A stretch of 64,000 bases of DNA from Ruminococcus sp. (GCF_017464355.1 NZ_JAFUAG010000030.1:39510-103509), one strand, 5' to 3'; shown: positions 44,170 through 52,735, numbered from the stretch's first letter. Notes: generated from the sequence alone by a model not told the origin. Program-made: numbers and translations.

Positions 44170-45042
44170 ATGATGTATAACAGAAAAACCAAAGAGGACA
44201 GACCCGTTCTTGCGGTCTGCTATGATTTTGACAAGACCCTGTCCCCCGATGATATGCAGGCGCAGGGGTATATACAGAAGGTATACGACGGCGATGTAGC
44301 TTCTTTCTGGGCTGACTGCAACAGGCTTTCCGAAGAGGCGGATATGGATTCAAACCTGGCCTATATGTTCAAGATGAAGCAGGAGGCCGAGGGCAGAGAG
44401 ATATTCAGCAGGAGCAAGCTGGAGGACTACGGTTCAAAGGTAACACTGTTCCCCGGGGTGGAGGACTGGTTTGAACGCATACGCAGATTTGGTGAGGAAA
44501 ATGGTGTGATAGTTGAGCATTACATAATCTCATCAGGGCTGAAAGAAATGATAGAAGGCACAGCACCCGCCCGCGCAGGCGCCTTTGAAAGGATATATGC
44601 CAGCTCGTTTTTCTACAATGAAAGAGGGGTGGCGGTGTGGCCTGCACAAGTAGTCAACTACACCAACAAGACCCAGTTCCTGTTCCGTATATCAAAGGGC
44701 GTGCTTGATGTGAACGACCCCGGGGTAAATGATTATTTTGAGCCCGAGGATATTCGCATACCTTTCAGGAACATGGTGTACATCGGTGACAGCGATACGG
44801 ATATCCCCTGCATGAAGCTTGTGAACAGCTACGGCGGACACTCTATCGGTGTATACAACAGCGAGACCTGCGACAAGACCAAGGTCCGCAGAATGATAAA
44901 TGAGCGCCGCATAAAGTTCTTCGCCCCCGCTGACTATACCGAAGGCTCACAGATGGACAAACTGCTCAAAGCTATCATCGCAAGGACAGCTGCCAATGAA
45001 CAGCTTGAAGAGATATACTACGCCTGCAAAAACGACAATTGA
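44170..45042 (+). CDS. HAD-superfamily hydrolase (phosphoserine phosphatase-like)
   Basis: About 290 aa. HAD motif I CYDFDKTLSPDD (nucleophile Asp), motif II IISSGLKEM, a conserved Lys (NKTQ) and motif IV YIGDSDTDIPC. No signal peptide, so it acts in the cytosol on an unknown phosphate ester. The start is ambiguous among GTG 44164, ATG 44170 and ATG 44173; no strong ribosome site is present. A terminator follows and overlaps the tail of the convergent gene. Confidence 0.88.
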   Translation: MMYNRKTKEDRPVLAVCYDFDKTLSPDDMQAQGYIQKVYDGDVASFWADCNRLSEEADMDSNLAYMFKMKQEAEGREIFSRSKLEDYGSKVTLFPGVEDWFERIRRFGEENGVIVEHYIISSGLKEMIEGTAPARAGAFERIYASSFFYNERGVAVWPAQVVNYTNKTQFLFRISKGVLDVNDPGVNDYFEPEDIRIPFRNMVYIGDSDTDIPCMKLVNSYGGHSIGVYNSETCDKTKVRRMINERRIKFFAPADYTEGSQMDKLLKAIIARTAANEQLEEIYYACKNDN

Positions 45043-45482
45043 TGAAAGCACAAAAACTTCCGAAACAGCCTGTAAGGGCGGTTCGGAAGTTTTTTCGTAT
45101 CTGTCAGGAAGTTCTGTTTACTCTTTATAGGAGAAGACTCGTCCCAGTCCAGCGACGCCAGGTCAAGGGGCCTGCGTATCTGATAAGAAAGTACAGCGAA
45201 CATTATCACCCTGAGATGATCAAGATCCATTTTATAGCCCGGTGCCTGTGTCAGCCGCCAGACCTGATAAATGCATACACCGTGATCATCTTCACGGCAC
45301 AGCTTACGGTTCATGTCAAGGCTGCTGCTAAAGCTGCTGAACATTCTCGTATCAAAGAATATCCTTGCGGCAAGTGCCGCAGCAAGATCATCGGGCTCCG
45401 ACTCGGGCAGCTCCATATATACGTATTTGACTTTGTCGATCTCGGTCTCACGGCCTGCAAGTTCTGTAATAATATTGATCAT
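45018..45482 (-). CDS. Unknown protein whose frame runs through the convergent terminator
   Basis: 154 aa, ATG after AGGAGG, with a promoter at 45571-45599. Not recognised. The first ~115 residues (VKYVYMELPESEPDDLAAALAARIF...) look like a normal acidic protein. The last ~40, from about KSKQNFLTDTKK, are basic and antisense to the terminator and C-terminus of the HAD gene, so the native stop may have been lost by mutation. Cytosolic; no motif seen. Confidence 0.6.
   Translation of the reverse strand: MINIITELAGRETEIDKVKYVYMELPESEPDDLAAALAARIFFDTRMFSSFSSSLDMNRKLCREDDHGVCIYQVWRLTQAPGYKMDLDHLRVIMFAVLSYQIRRPLDLASLDWDESSPIKSKQNFLTDTKKLPNRPYRLFRKFLCFHQLSFLQA
45054..45096. terminator. Terminator between convergent genes
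   Basis: ACTTCCGAA (45056-45064) pairs with TTCGGAAGT (45082-45090), with T-runs on both sides. Confidence 0.85.
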
Positions 45483-45570
45483 AATTTCATCCTCCTGATA
45501 TTGTATATCTATCCTTTCGGGAGCAGCTTTCCGAATAGCTGCTCCCCTGCTGTCTCATGAGGTCAATATC

Positions 45571-45599
45571 AGTATAGCATATATCCCGCATGATCTCAA
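45571..45599 (-). promoter_or_regulatory. Promoter of the unknown 154-aa gene
   Basis: On the reverse strand TTGAGA (45594-45599), 17 bases, TATACT (45571-45576). The leader then contains a GGAGCAGCT/AGCTGCTCC hairpin (about 45519-45546). Confidence 0.75.
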
Positions 45600-45713
45600 T
45601 CATAAGTTTTTAGCCGAGAACGCCCGTGTTTTCGCGTTTTCAAAGACTTCGCCCCATGGCGGCACGTCATGATAGCGGTGGATGACGTCTTTTGTCGGAA
45701 AGGCAATGATATG

Positions 45714-45750
45714 AAAATGCCCTTGCCGAAAAACAGCAAGGGCATATCAA
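45714..45750 (-). terminator. Terminator of the feo operon
   Basis: ATGCCCTTGC (45717-45726) pairs with GCAAGGGCAT (45736-45745); the reverse strand continues with TTTTC. A second hairpin ACGTCAT/ATGACGT lies at 45664-45688. The rest of 45483-45830 shows nothing I can name. Confidence 0.75.
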
Positions 45751-45830
45751 AATATTAAACTGCATACCATTTCTCACCGAAGTGGGAGCAATGCGAATGA
45801 ACAGCTATTTTTTCATCGACGTACAGGTGT

Positions 45831-47672
45831 TTACATAAACAGCTCTGCTATATGGTACACGATGCAGGACAGCACCATTGCATTGCAGAAGTAGAAAACT
45901 GCGACCCTGACTGTCCATTTAAGGGAATGGGACTCTTTATAGGTGGTAGAGAGTGCCATGAGGCAGGGTATGTTGAAGGTGGTCGCGAACATGAACGCGA
46001 GGGCTTCTGCGGGGGAGATAGCTGCTGTCATGGCGCCGCCGAGAAGTGCTGTATCGGTGGCTGCTGTCTTGGCATAGAAAGTGGCCTCCATAAGGGAGTT
46101 GCCGTTCATGAACACAGCGTTGAGGGTACCGAGGACGGCTTCCTTTGCAAAAGCGCCGCTGAAAAATGCCATGAAGGTCTGCCAGCCCATACCGAAGAAT
46201 TTTGTGACAGGCTCGATGAAAGTTCCCACACGGTAGAGCAGGCTGTGGCTGACATCACCGTCACTGCTGAATGACAGCACATAGAAGATCACCGACACCA
46301 GTGTAACTGTGCCAAGGGCACGCTTGAAGATATCCCAGGCCTTGAAGAAAGCCTCCTTGAAGATGTGCTTCCAGTGTGCCTTGTGGTATGGGGGAAGCTC
46401 CATTATCATACCGCTGCGAGTCTCCTTCGGGGCAAGCTTTTTGCTGAATATCTTTGATACTACTATCATGGTGATGACCACATACAAAAGTATGCCCACG
46501 CAGACCAGCATAGTCTGCCACCAGGAGAAGAACATACCCGAGACAACGGGGATTATAGACCAGATAGACGCACAGGGTATGGCCCAGACAATGGACATGG
46601 CCAGCATTCTCTGGCTCCAGTTGTCCATGACCCTTGTTCCGCAGGCGCCGCCTATGGTACAGCCGAAGCCCATGAGCATGGGACAGATAGCCTTGCCCTG
46701 CAGCCCCAGCTTGGAGAGCAGGCCGTCAAACTGGTATGCCGCCCTGGCCAGAAAGCCTGTTTCCTCCAGAAAACCGAAGACCACGTTCACGCCGAAAACA
46801 AAGCTTGCCATGGAGATGACAAAGAACAGTACGTTTGGCAGCATGGTGCTGAACACCGAAACTATCCAGGGGTGAACGTTCCAGCCTGTCAGCAGTTTGT
46901 CCACAGGGTCATGTAGGGCGCCGGGTATCATCTTGCCGATATTCATAAAGGGTATCATTATTATCATAGCTACCAGGAATGCCAGCAGCACCACGCCTAT
47001 GCAGATAACCTTGCCCAGTATGGGTCTTGTCATCAGGCGGTCGAACTTTGACATTTTGTATACCGTGTCCTTAGTCTTAGTGACGCCCTCGATGATATTC
47101 CTGACCCACTCGAATTTCGCCTTGCTGTCAGCCTTGACATCGCTCTTGGTTTCAGGGGCGGGGACTTTCAGCTTGTGAGGAGCTTTAAGTTCCTCGGCGA
47201 TGAGTTTTTTCAGCCTGTCATAATCCTTTGTATCGGTGGCATTGAAAGGCAGCACGGGGATACCCAGCTTCTTTTCCAGGGCTTCGGTGTCTATCTCCTT
47301 GCCAAGACCCTTTGCCACATCTATCATGTTCAGCACCAGCATGGCGGGCTTATCAAGCCTTGCAAACTCCGCCAGCATGAACATACTTCTCTCCAGCTGA
47401 GAAGCGTCCACCAGCACCACGGTAAGTTCGCTTTTGCCTGACTTGATGTAGTCGGTGGTGATGACCTCTTCATCGGAATTTCCCGAAAGGCCGTAGCTGC
47501 CCGGCAGGTCGGTAACAGAGAATTTCTTTCCTCCGTAGGTGTAGCTGCCCTCGTTCTTCTCGACGGTCTTGCCCGCCCAGTTGCCTACGTGCTGCCTTGC
47601 GCCCGTCAGGTTGTTGTATATGGTCGATTTGCCCGAATTGGGCTGTCCCAGAAGTGCTATCGCCGTGCTCAT
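45831..47672 (-). CDS. feoB: Ferrous iron transporter FeoB
   Basis: 613 aa. The N-terminal G domain has GQPNSGKST (G1), DLPGSYGL (G3) and LNMID (G4 region). The C-terminal membrane part has about eight helices with the two GATE-type repeats, including GFGCTIGG and the CxxG-like IPCASIW segment. It drives GTP-dependent Fe2+ uptake across the inner membrane. Its start overlaps the feoA stop by 4 bp. It ends a TetR-feo cys-rich-feoA-feoB set on the reverse strand. Confidence 0.97.
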   Translation of the reverse strand: MSTAIALLGQPNSGKSTIYNNLTGARQHVGNWAGKTVEKNEGSYTYGGKKFSVTDLPGSYGLSGNSDEEVITTDYIKSGKSELTVVLVDASQLERSMFMLAEFARLDKPAMLVLNMIDVAKGLGKEIDTEALEKKLGIPVLPFNATDTKDYDRLKKLIAEELKAPHKLKVPAPETKSDVKADSKAKFEWVRNIIEGVTKTKDTVYKMSKFDRLMTRPILGKVICIGVVLLAFLVAMIIMIPFMNIGKMIPGALHDPVDKLLTGWNVHPWIVSVFSTMLPNVLFFVISMASFVFGVNVVFGFLEETGFLARAAYQFDGLLSKLGLQGKAICPMLMGFGCTIGGACGTRVMDNWSQRMLAMSIVWAIPCASIWSIIPVVSGMFFSWWQTMLVCVGILLYVVITMIVVSKIFSKKLAPKETRSGMIMELPPYHKAHWKHIFKEAFFKAWDIFKRALGTVTLVSVIFYVLSFSSDGDVSHSLLYRVGTFIEPVTKFFGMGWQTFMAFFSGAFAKEAVLGTLNAVFMNGNSLMEATFYAKTAATDTALLGGAMTAAISPAEALAFMFATTFNIPCLMALSTTYKESHSLKWTVRVAVFYFCNAMVLSCIVYHIAELFM

Positions 47673-47890
47673 ACTGCTTCCACCTCTATCCTTTCGGCAT
47701 CTGCCCTGTTAAGGGAGATAAGCGTCTCCCGAAGATAGATCAGCAGGGGCATACGCCTGTCATTTCTCACCGTCTGGAAAGCTGTGCCCTCGGTGATACC
47801 TATTGAGGTTATGCGGTTCATGAAATGGTCATCGCCGCTTACGGAGAGTATCTTCCCCCGCATCTCTGCTTTTGATTCTGTCAGTTTCAT
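47669..47890 (-). CDS. feoA: Ferrous iron transport protein FeoA
   Basis: 73 aa, an SH3-like cytosolic domain (GITEGTAFQTVRND..., LISLNRADAERIEVE) that assists FeoB. It overlaps feoB by 4 bp and follows a Cys-rich membrane peptide gene by 15 bp. Confidence 0.93.
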   Translation of the reverse strand: MKLTESKAEMRGKILSVSGDDHFMNRITSIGITEGTAFQTVRNDRRMPLLIYLRETLISLNRADAERIEVEAV

Positions 47891-47905
47891 ATTTTTCCTC
47901 CAATT

Positions 47906-48094
47906 CTATTTTACAGACTTTGTCTGCTTTTTGCTGTTTGTTCCGCAGCTGCTGCACCCCGAGCACCCCGAACAGCCGCACCCGCAGCCCCCCGAGCCCT
48001 TTGCCTTTATCTTGTTCCTCAGTATAAAGAATACTATGGCTGCAAGAACCAGCAGCAGCACTATGGACATTATGTTGTCAGTCAGCCAGGTCAT
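47906..48094 (-). CDS. FeoB-associated Cys-rich membrane protein
   Basis: 62 aa from the ATG at 48094 (after GGAGG). One helix (IMSIVLLLVLAAIVFFIL) is followed by a basic stretch and a Cys cluster (GGCGCGCSGCSGCSSCG). This is the layout of the small FeoB-associated membrane proteins of Firmicutes, thought to help iron delivery at the FeoB pore. Its position in front of feoA supports the call. Confidence 0.92.
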   Translation of the reverse strand: MTWLTDNIMSIVLLLVLAAIVFFILRNKIKAKGSGGCGCGCSGCSGCSSCGTNSKKQTKSVK

Positions 48095-48111
48095 ACAGAT
48101 ACCTCCAAAAT

Positions 48112-48129
48112 AGTTAGTTTCGTCTAACT
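48112..48129. promoter_or_regulatory. Inverted repeat before the feo genes, possible iron box
   Basis: AGTTAG tttcgt CTAACT lies just ahead of the Shine-Dalgarno of the Cys-rich gene. It recalls DtxR/IdeR-type boxes (TTAG...CTAA), but no regulator of that type is in the window. Confidence 0.5.
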
Positions 48130-48143
48130 TTAGCCAAATAAAT

Positions 48144-48166
48144 ATCGGCATAAATGCCGATAATTT
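48144..48166 (-). terminator. Hairpin between the TetR gene and feo genes
   Basis: ATCGGCAT (48144-48151) pairs with ATGCCGAT (48154-48161); the reverse strand continues with ATTTATTT. A weak terminator separating the regulator from feo. Confidence 0.55.
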
Positions 48167-48780
48167 TATTCCATTCCGCATAGCCACCTCCAGCCCTTTG
48201 AGAAGAATGTGTTTATGGTCTTTGCGTAGTGCATGGCCGCTTCTCTGGTGAAATCGTGCCGTATAGGCTGCAGCACAGCCTCCACATTCGAGGACACCAG
48301 CAGGTGGAATTCACGCCTGTCAAAGTCGGGGACCTTATCCCCTCGCCGTCGCAGCGCCTCGATATGCTTCAGTGAGCTTTTCTCCTCCATTTCAGCCAGG
48401 GTATGGGCGTAGTTCTCATACCTCGTCCCCTGAGAACAGCAGACCAGCAGCTTGAACTCATCAAAATGGTCATAGATGAATTCCATGGCGAAAACAGCGT
48501 CCTCATTCAGGAAAGCCGCTGCCGCACCTATCTCAGTGATAGCGTCCTGCTCCTCCTGCTCCTTACGGTAATACATTTCACCGAATTCTTCAAGGACGGG
48601 TCTGACCAGGTGGGCAAACATATCCTCCTTACAGGGGAAGTGCTTGTAAAGCCCCGAGGCTGTTATGGCTGCATTTGCAGCTATCCGCCGCATGGAGGCA
48701 TTCTCAAAGCCGCAGGTCAGGAACTCTTCCTTGGCCGCCGCTATGATACGTTCGTGGCTCTCGGTCTTATCTCTGGGCAT
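48166..48780 (-). CDS. TetR-family transcriptional regulator
   Basis: 204 aa from the ATG at 48780 (after GGAGATG). The N-terminal HTH is typical (IIAAAKEEFLTCGFENASMRRIA..., SGLYKHFPCKEDMF; only parts shown). The C-terminal domain is a helical ligand or dimer region. A 34-bp palindrome overlaps its own promoter, so autorepression is likely. It precedes the feo genes on the same strand and may also act on them. Confidence 0.94.
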   Translation of the reverse strand: MPRDKTESHERIIAAAKEEFLTCGFENASMRRIAANAAITASGLYKHFPCKEDMFAHLVRPVLEEFGEMYYRKEQEEQDAITEIGAAAAFLNEDAVFAMEFIYDHFDEFKLLVCCSQGTRYENYAHTLAEMEEKSSLKHIEALRRRGDKVPDFDRREFHLLVSSNVEAVLQPIRHDFTREAAMHYAKTINTFFSKGWRWLCGME

Positions 48781-48799
48781 TTTATCATCTCCATTCGGT

Positions 48800-48833
48800 G
48801 AACAGTGTTCTCTTATATAAGAATACACCGTTC
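48800..48833. promoter_or_regulatory. TetR operator, 34-bp imperfect palindrome
   Basis: Outer arms GAACaGTGT and ACACcGTTC, inner TCTTATATAAGA. It covers the -10 of the TetR gene. Confidence 0.75.
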
Positions 48834-48848
48834 TCCTACCTTTGTCAA
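48820..48848 (-). promoter_or_regulatory. Promoter of the TetR gene
   Basis: On the reverse strand TTGACA (48843-48848), 17 bases, TATTCT (48820-48825). Confidence 0.85.
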
Positions 48849-48962
48849 GGGGGTGCGAACGGATTTGTCACTTTGCATAATTCTGTAAGGACCGCTGACT
48901 TCTTTTTTATTCTTGACAGCGAAAGGAATTTTGCAGATAACTCTGACAATACCGCACAAGAT

Positions 48963-48993
48963 ACCCCCTGCGTTTATTGCTGACGCAGGGGGT
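48963..48993. terminator. Hairpin after the WYL gene
   Basis: ACCCCCTGCGT (48963-48973) pairs with ACGCAGGGGGT (48983-48993). The T-tract is weak. Confidence 0.6.
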
Positions 48994-49045
48994 GTAAAGT
49001 CAGACAGAATGAACAGTCTTCAGAACAGGTACCGTCACACCGTTT

Positions 49046-50143
49046 TCAGTATGCCTCCAATATGCGCTTAAGATGTTCACGATAATTTACCACGATCTCA
49101 TCGGGGGCGAGAATACGCAGCTCCTGCGGAGTGTACTTTGCTGCCCAGCTGTAAAATGTCGGTGCTTCCTGTATCTGTGCTTTGAATATAAAATGCGTAT
49201 CATCGTATTCGGCAGGCTTTATGTTCGGGCCGAATTTATCGTACATTGCACCGATAAGCCTTTTTTTGACCACAAAGGTCACCTCTGTCAGTCTTGCATT
49301 TTTTGAGATGAACATTTCAAAGATCGATCTGAGATATTTTTCTGCGTCAAATATCCCTCTGTCGGGATCATAGAAATCGCTTGAGGTATCAAACCTGTCA
49401 CTGTCCTCAGCTTCCATTGAGATCTCATATATTTTATCAGCTCTGAAATTCTTTATGGTCCTGCTGTTCCCGTCGGATATTATGCATATCAGGTAGCACT
49501 GTGAATTGTCCCACACAATTTTACAGGGCGAAACAGTATATATATGATCCTCAATGTATTCTGATGAAATATGTTCTTTGGTTTCGACCATGACCTTCTC
49601 ATATTTATTGCCCCTGACATTCAGCAGATACCAGTATCGTCCTTCTTCATCATATCCCGCATAGCTGAAGCTTATCTTTTTCCCTTTGCTTATCGCCTCA
49701 GAGATCACCTCGATATTTTCGATACATCTATCATTGAATGTCTTGTTGCGCAGAGCGATATCTGTTTCCATATCAAGTTCATTGAATTTGCTTACCGACA
49801 TTGCATTGCACAAATGCTGTATGAGTTCTATGGCTTTATCCTTGGTCAGATAGCAGGCCGAACATATGATATTGAATATCAGCATGAGTTCGCCGTCAGT
49901 AATAAGGCGGTCGTAGTAAAAATGCTTATTTCGGGAACTGCCCCTTGATTCATAGATGACGCCCTTTTTCATTTCAGCAAGCACTTTAAGGTCTTCACGG
50001 ATTATGGGTTCATGGGAAAATTCATCATCGTTAAGATAGCTGATGATCTTTTCGATATCTATCCTTTCGCCGTTTTCCACATTATCAGCCAGATACTGCA
50101 TTATACTGAGCAGTCTTTTTCGTGATTTATTTTTGCCTGACAT
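49046..50143 (-). CDS. WYL-domain transcriptional regulator
   Basis: 365 aa. A N-terminal winged helix (RLLSIMQYLADN..., IIREDLKVLAEM) is followed by a WYL domain (KKISFSYAGYDEEGRYWYLLNVRG, shown in part: YWYLLNVRG) and a C-terminal WCX-like region (TPQELRILAPDEIVVNYREHL, ends only). Such proteins sense nucleotides or ligands and often control defence or mobile genes. It is divergent from an unknown gene, with a 35-bp palindrome between the two promoters. Confidence 0.92.
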   Translation of the reverse strand: MSGKNKSRKRLLSIMQYLADNVENGERIDIEKIISYLNDDEFSHEPIIREDLKVLAEMKKGVIYESRGSSRNKHFYYDRLITDGELMLIFNIICSACYLTKDKAIELIQHLCNAMSVSKFNELDMETDIALRNKTFNDRCIENIEVISEAISKGKKISFSYAGYDEEGRYWYLLNVRGNKYEKVMVETKEHISSEYIEDHIYTVSPCKIVWDNSQCYLICIISDGNSRTIKNFRADKIYEISMEAEDSDRFDTSSDFYDPDRGIFDAEKYLRSIFEMFISKNARLTEVTFVVKKRLIGAMYDKFGPNIKPAEYDDTHFIFKAQIQEAPTFYSWAAKYTPQELRILAPDEIVVNYREHLKRILEAY

Positions 50144-50166
50144 CTCTTCGCCTCCTGTCAGTATTG

Positions 50167-50195
50167 ATTATAGCATGGGAAAACTGAGAAGTCAA
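50167..50195 (-). promoter_or_regulatory. Promoter of the WYL gene
   Basis: On the reverse strand TTGACT (50190-50195), 17 bases, TATAAT (50167-50172). Confidence 0.88.
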
Positions 50196-50206
50196 CAAAA
50201 TATATC

Positions 50207-50241
50207 AAATTTAATCGAAAATAAGTTTTTCGATTAAATTT
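50207..50241. promoter_or_regulatory. Perfect 35-bp palindrome between divergent promoters
   Basis: Arms AAATTTAATCGAAAA and TTTTCGATTAAATTT around 5 bases, placed between the two -35 boxes. Candidate operator of the WYL regulator. Confidence 0.75.
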
Positions 50242-50255
50242 AATATAATTTTCGG

Positions 50256-50285
50256 TTGTAATATATCTGACGGCCGTGCTATAAT
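50256..50285 (+). promoter_or_regulatory. Promoter of the 298-aa unknown gene
   Basis: TTGTAA (50256-50261), 18 bases, TATAAT (50280-50285). Confidence 0.75.
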
Positions 50286-50341
50286 GTTTGCATAAAAAGG
50301 TGCTGCTCCACGGTAAGAATGTGAGCAGATGAAAAAAATGA

Positions 50342-50438
50342 TCCCGATCCGTTTGTGTATTGTTCCCCCAAAAAGGCTGGGAAAGCAGTACGAAAGAACA
50401 GCCATTCTGTATCATCAGCGATACATATCAAGATCTGG
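50342..50438 (-). repeat. 98-bp hairpin repeat, copy E (reverse, diverged)
   Basis: ATCCCGATC at the left, GTGTATTGTTCCCCC, a degraded central stem, then GAACAGCCATTCTGTATCAT as in the other copies. It lies in the leader of the next gene. Confidence 0.7.
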
Positions 50439-50466
50439 AAAAAAAATATGACTAAGGAGTGTTGTT

Positions 50467-51363
50467 ATGAAAACATTAAGAGACCTTATCGCGGTATGTG
50501 ACAGGGACAAACTGATCCGCTGTTATTTCAAGATCTGCAAGGATATACCTGCCGAGAGACACGAGGACGTCGGAGTAATGCTGTCACTTTTCATCGATGC
50601 GCTTCTTGCTGTCGAGCCAAAAAAGACAGACGACAAGCTTTTGCTTTGTTATACTTCCTTCCTGCACGCAGACAGGACGCTGTATCCCATGACAGAGGTA
50701 TACAGCTTATCGGATATAAAAGAGAAATTCCGTTTCTGCGAATACCTGGACAAGTACAATGATACCGAGCTTGGGGTATACAGCCATGAAGAGATCGTAT
50801 TCAAGGTATCACCTGATGTTACTGACGAGCTCCTGCCCGTGTCTGATTTAAACAGCGTTTATTCAGTAACTGACTATGAAAGAGAGCTTGCAGTTCATAT
50901 CTTCTCCGAGGATGATATATACGATATCCGTGATAAGTATCTTGGGACCCGGGAGCCTGACTATCTGCAGGGTATACATTCCTACCCGATATATCACGAC
51001 GAGGGCGATACAGTTCCCTTCTGTGACTGGGCTGAGATACTTGGATATCTTGTGCCCGAATATCTCTTCTATCCTGACAATGCGGCTATAACGGCAGCAG
51101 GGGTGCTGGACGTACTGACATATTTCGGATACATCCTGGAAGAATACAACGAACATATCGATATCCGCTATGAATTCGGACGCACCAAGGGTACCGAAAC
51201 AGAATACGGCCCATATGCATCAGACGAAGATATACAGATAAAAAGCACGGTACTGACTGACATTTCAAGATACAGAGCCCTGCGCAGTGTTTTCATGGAA
51301 CTGGAATACGCTGATGAGATCCTATACGGCACACAACTCATGCTTGAAATAGGCAGCTGGTAA
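50467..51363 (+). CDS. Unknown acidic protein next to the WYL regulator
   Basis: 298 aa, ATG after AAGGAGTG. Not recognised. It is acidic and rich in Tyr, Asp and Glu, with no signal peptide and no membrane span. Its start (MKTLRDLIAVCDRDK) resembles DUF6557-like proteins, a weak recollection only. It may be controlled by the divergent WYL regulator through the palindrome at 50207. Confidence 0.7.
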   Translation: MKTLRDLIAVCDRDKLIRCYFKICKDIPAERHEDVGVMLSLFIDALLAVEPKKTDDKLLLCYTSFLHADRTLYPMTEVYSLSDIKEKFRFCEYLDKYNDTELGVYSHEEIVFKVSPDVTDELLPVSDLNSVYSVTDYERELAVHIFSEDDIYDIRDKYLGTREPDYLQGIHSYPIYHDEGDTVPFCDWAEILGYLVPEYLFYPDNAAITAAGVLDVLTYFGYILEEYNEHIDIRYEFGRTKGTETEYGPYASDEDIQIKSTVLTDISRYRALRSVFMELEYADEILYGTQLMLEIGSW

Positions 51364-51394
51364 AAAGAGAATATATAAACGAGGTGAAGAAAAC

Positions 51395-51709
51395 ATGAGC
51401 CACATAAAATATAAAGACGCATACCCGATAAAATGCAAACTGAATTCTGCCAAGAGCATTACCGACTTTGGTATAAGACGATTTGGCAATGACCTGGGAA
51501 ACAGTATGAGTTTCATAGTCTTTCTCATAACAAAACTGCTGAACAAAGCTTGTGTATGGGGAACGATAATATTCGGAGTGATGACGATAATAAATATCTT
51601 TTCAATGGGTATCAGCCTTGAATTACTGCATACCAGATCTCTGTCATTACTTGGAGCATCTTTGGCCGTGGGTGTAGTTTCCTACATTATCAGCGGCATT
51701 GTGGGATAG
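51395..51709 (+). CDS. Small membrane protein
   Basis: 104 aa, ATG after GAGGTGAAG, 31 bp behind the previous gene. Three hydrophobic segments: SFIVFLITKLL, TIIFGVMTIINIFSMGI and SLLGASLAVGVVSYIISGIVG (last shown to its end). Unknown function; probably in one transcript with its neighbours. Confidence 0.65.
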   Translation: MSHIKYKDAYPIKCKLNSAKSITDFGIRRFGNDLGNSMSFIVFLITKLLNKACVWGTIIFGVMTIINIFSMGISLELLHTRSLSLLGASLAVGVVSYIISGIVG

Positions 51710-51771
51710 AGAGAATGGGAAAGTAAAACCGCTGCGGCTTATGCTGCCGTATAAGAGAAGGAGTACAATGT

Positions 51772-52521
51772 ATGAAAGACTACCTGAACGATGTAATAAA
51801 CAGTAAAAAAAACGGGCTGTTCATATGCAGGCTGTGCTGTACCACAACATCTGCAAGGGTGCGCTGGGCGAGATAGCAGGCAGGTTCATACTTGAAAATG
51901 AGCGCGGGATAGTACTTTCGCCCATAGATGACCCGAACTGTTTTGAGTTCTTTGACTATATCCTGGCCCCGGGTGTATATATAGATTTTAAGAACCGGAA
52001 ATTCAGCTGCGTGCAGGACAAAGAAAAAACCAGAGCAAGGATATTAAAAAAAGCTGGAAGAAACAGGCGGAAAGAGAGCATATATCATCAACATGACAGA
52101 TACCCACGGAAGCGCACCCTGTATATCTCACGGCGGACGTATCATAGAGATACCGCGTCTGATAGACGAAAACGGTAATGTTGACCATAAAATGCCGGAT
52201 ATTTTAAAGGCGGACAGCAAAGCCCTTGTGGTGCAGTACGCCTTCGGGAAAGCAGCCTTTGTACTTTTCAGAAAGGGTCAGGTGACGCCTTCGGCATTCA
52301 GGGAGAGGGCGCAGGAAAGGCACAGGGATATCTGCGTTCAGAAAATGGATATCAGCGATGAAGAGGGCCGAAATAAGCTTTACTTCTATGACAGCACACT
52401 GATACAGCTTCCGGCAAATTCGGTACACGTTCCCGTAAACGACCTGTTTCCTATAATGCCCTCACGGGAAACCCTCATATCTGTTGAGTGCAGGTATATC
52501 CCTCGGGTCAAGTTTCCATAA
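51772..52521 (+). pseudogene. Unknown gene with two compensating frameshifts at poly-A runs
   Basis: The ATG at 51772 (after AAGGAG) opens a frame that loses sense after an A8 run (51805-51812). Reading goes on in the frame of 51825 (LYHNICKGALGEIAGRF...) and shifts back after an A7 run (52046-52052) into KKLEETGGKRAYIINMTDTHG. The reconstructed product is ~250 aa and not recognised. It needs a -1 change repaired at the first run and a +1 at the second. The last ~20 codons are antisense to the GGCT remnant, so the native 3' end is probably lost too. Slippage, phase variation or assembly error are all possible. Confidence 0.65.
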
Positions 52522-52722
52522 AAGAACAGGAACCTCAGTATTTGGCTTTGGCACGATCGTCGCCACACCTCTGAACTCCGGTTCCCAGCCCTTAACCGTT
52601 GCCGTTCCGACCGCCTTCGAGTGCGGACATCTGAACGACATCTGCGGCAGATTGATATTGCTGCCGTATGCAATATACAGCATAGGCTTGGTCGGCAGCC
52701 TGTATTCGCTTTTCTTTTTCAC
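52462..52722 (-). pseudogene. Truncated gamma-glutamylcyclotransferase (AIG2-like)
   Basis: 86 aa, GTG start after AAGGAAGTGAG, 13 bp downstream of the amidoligase gene. The N-terminus is typical: LYIAYGSNINLPQMSFRCP, GWEPEFRGVATI and DIPALNRYEGFP. The frame then stops, where the family normally continues for another ~60-100 residues including the catalytic region. The cut coincides with the end of the convergent frameshifted gene. Amidoligase plus cyclotransferase is a known pairing; here the second member is broken. Confidence 0.78.
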
Positions 52723-52735
52723 TCTCTCACTTCCT

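Noticed and set aside
52204-52450. Continuation of the cyclotransferase past its stop (GHYRKQVVYG)
   Set aside because: The resemblance to the family YRK motif is weak and the DNA is better explained as the plus-strand gene.
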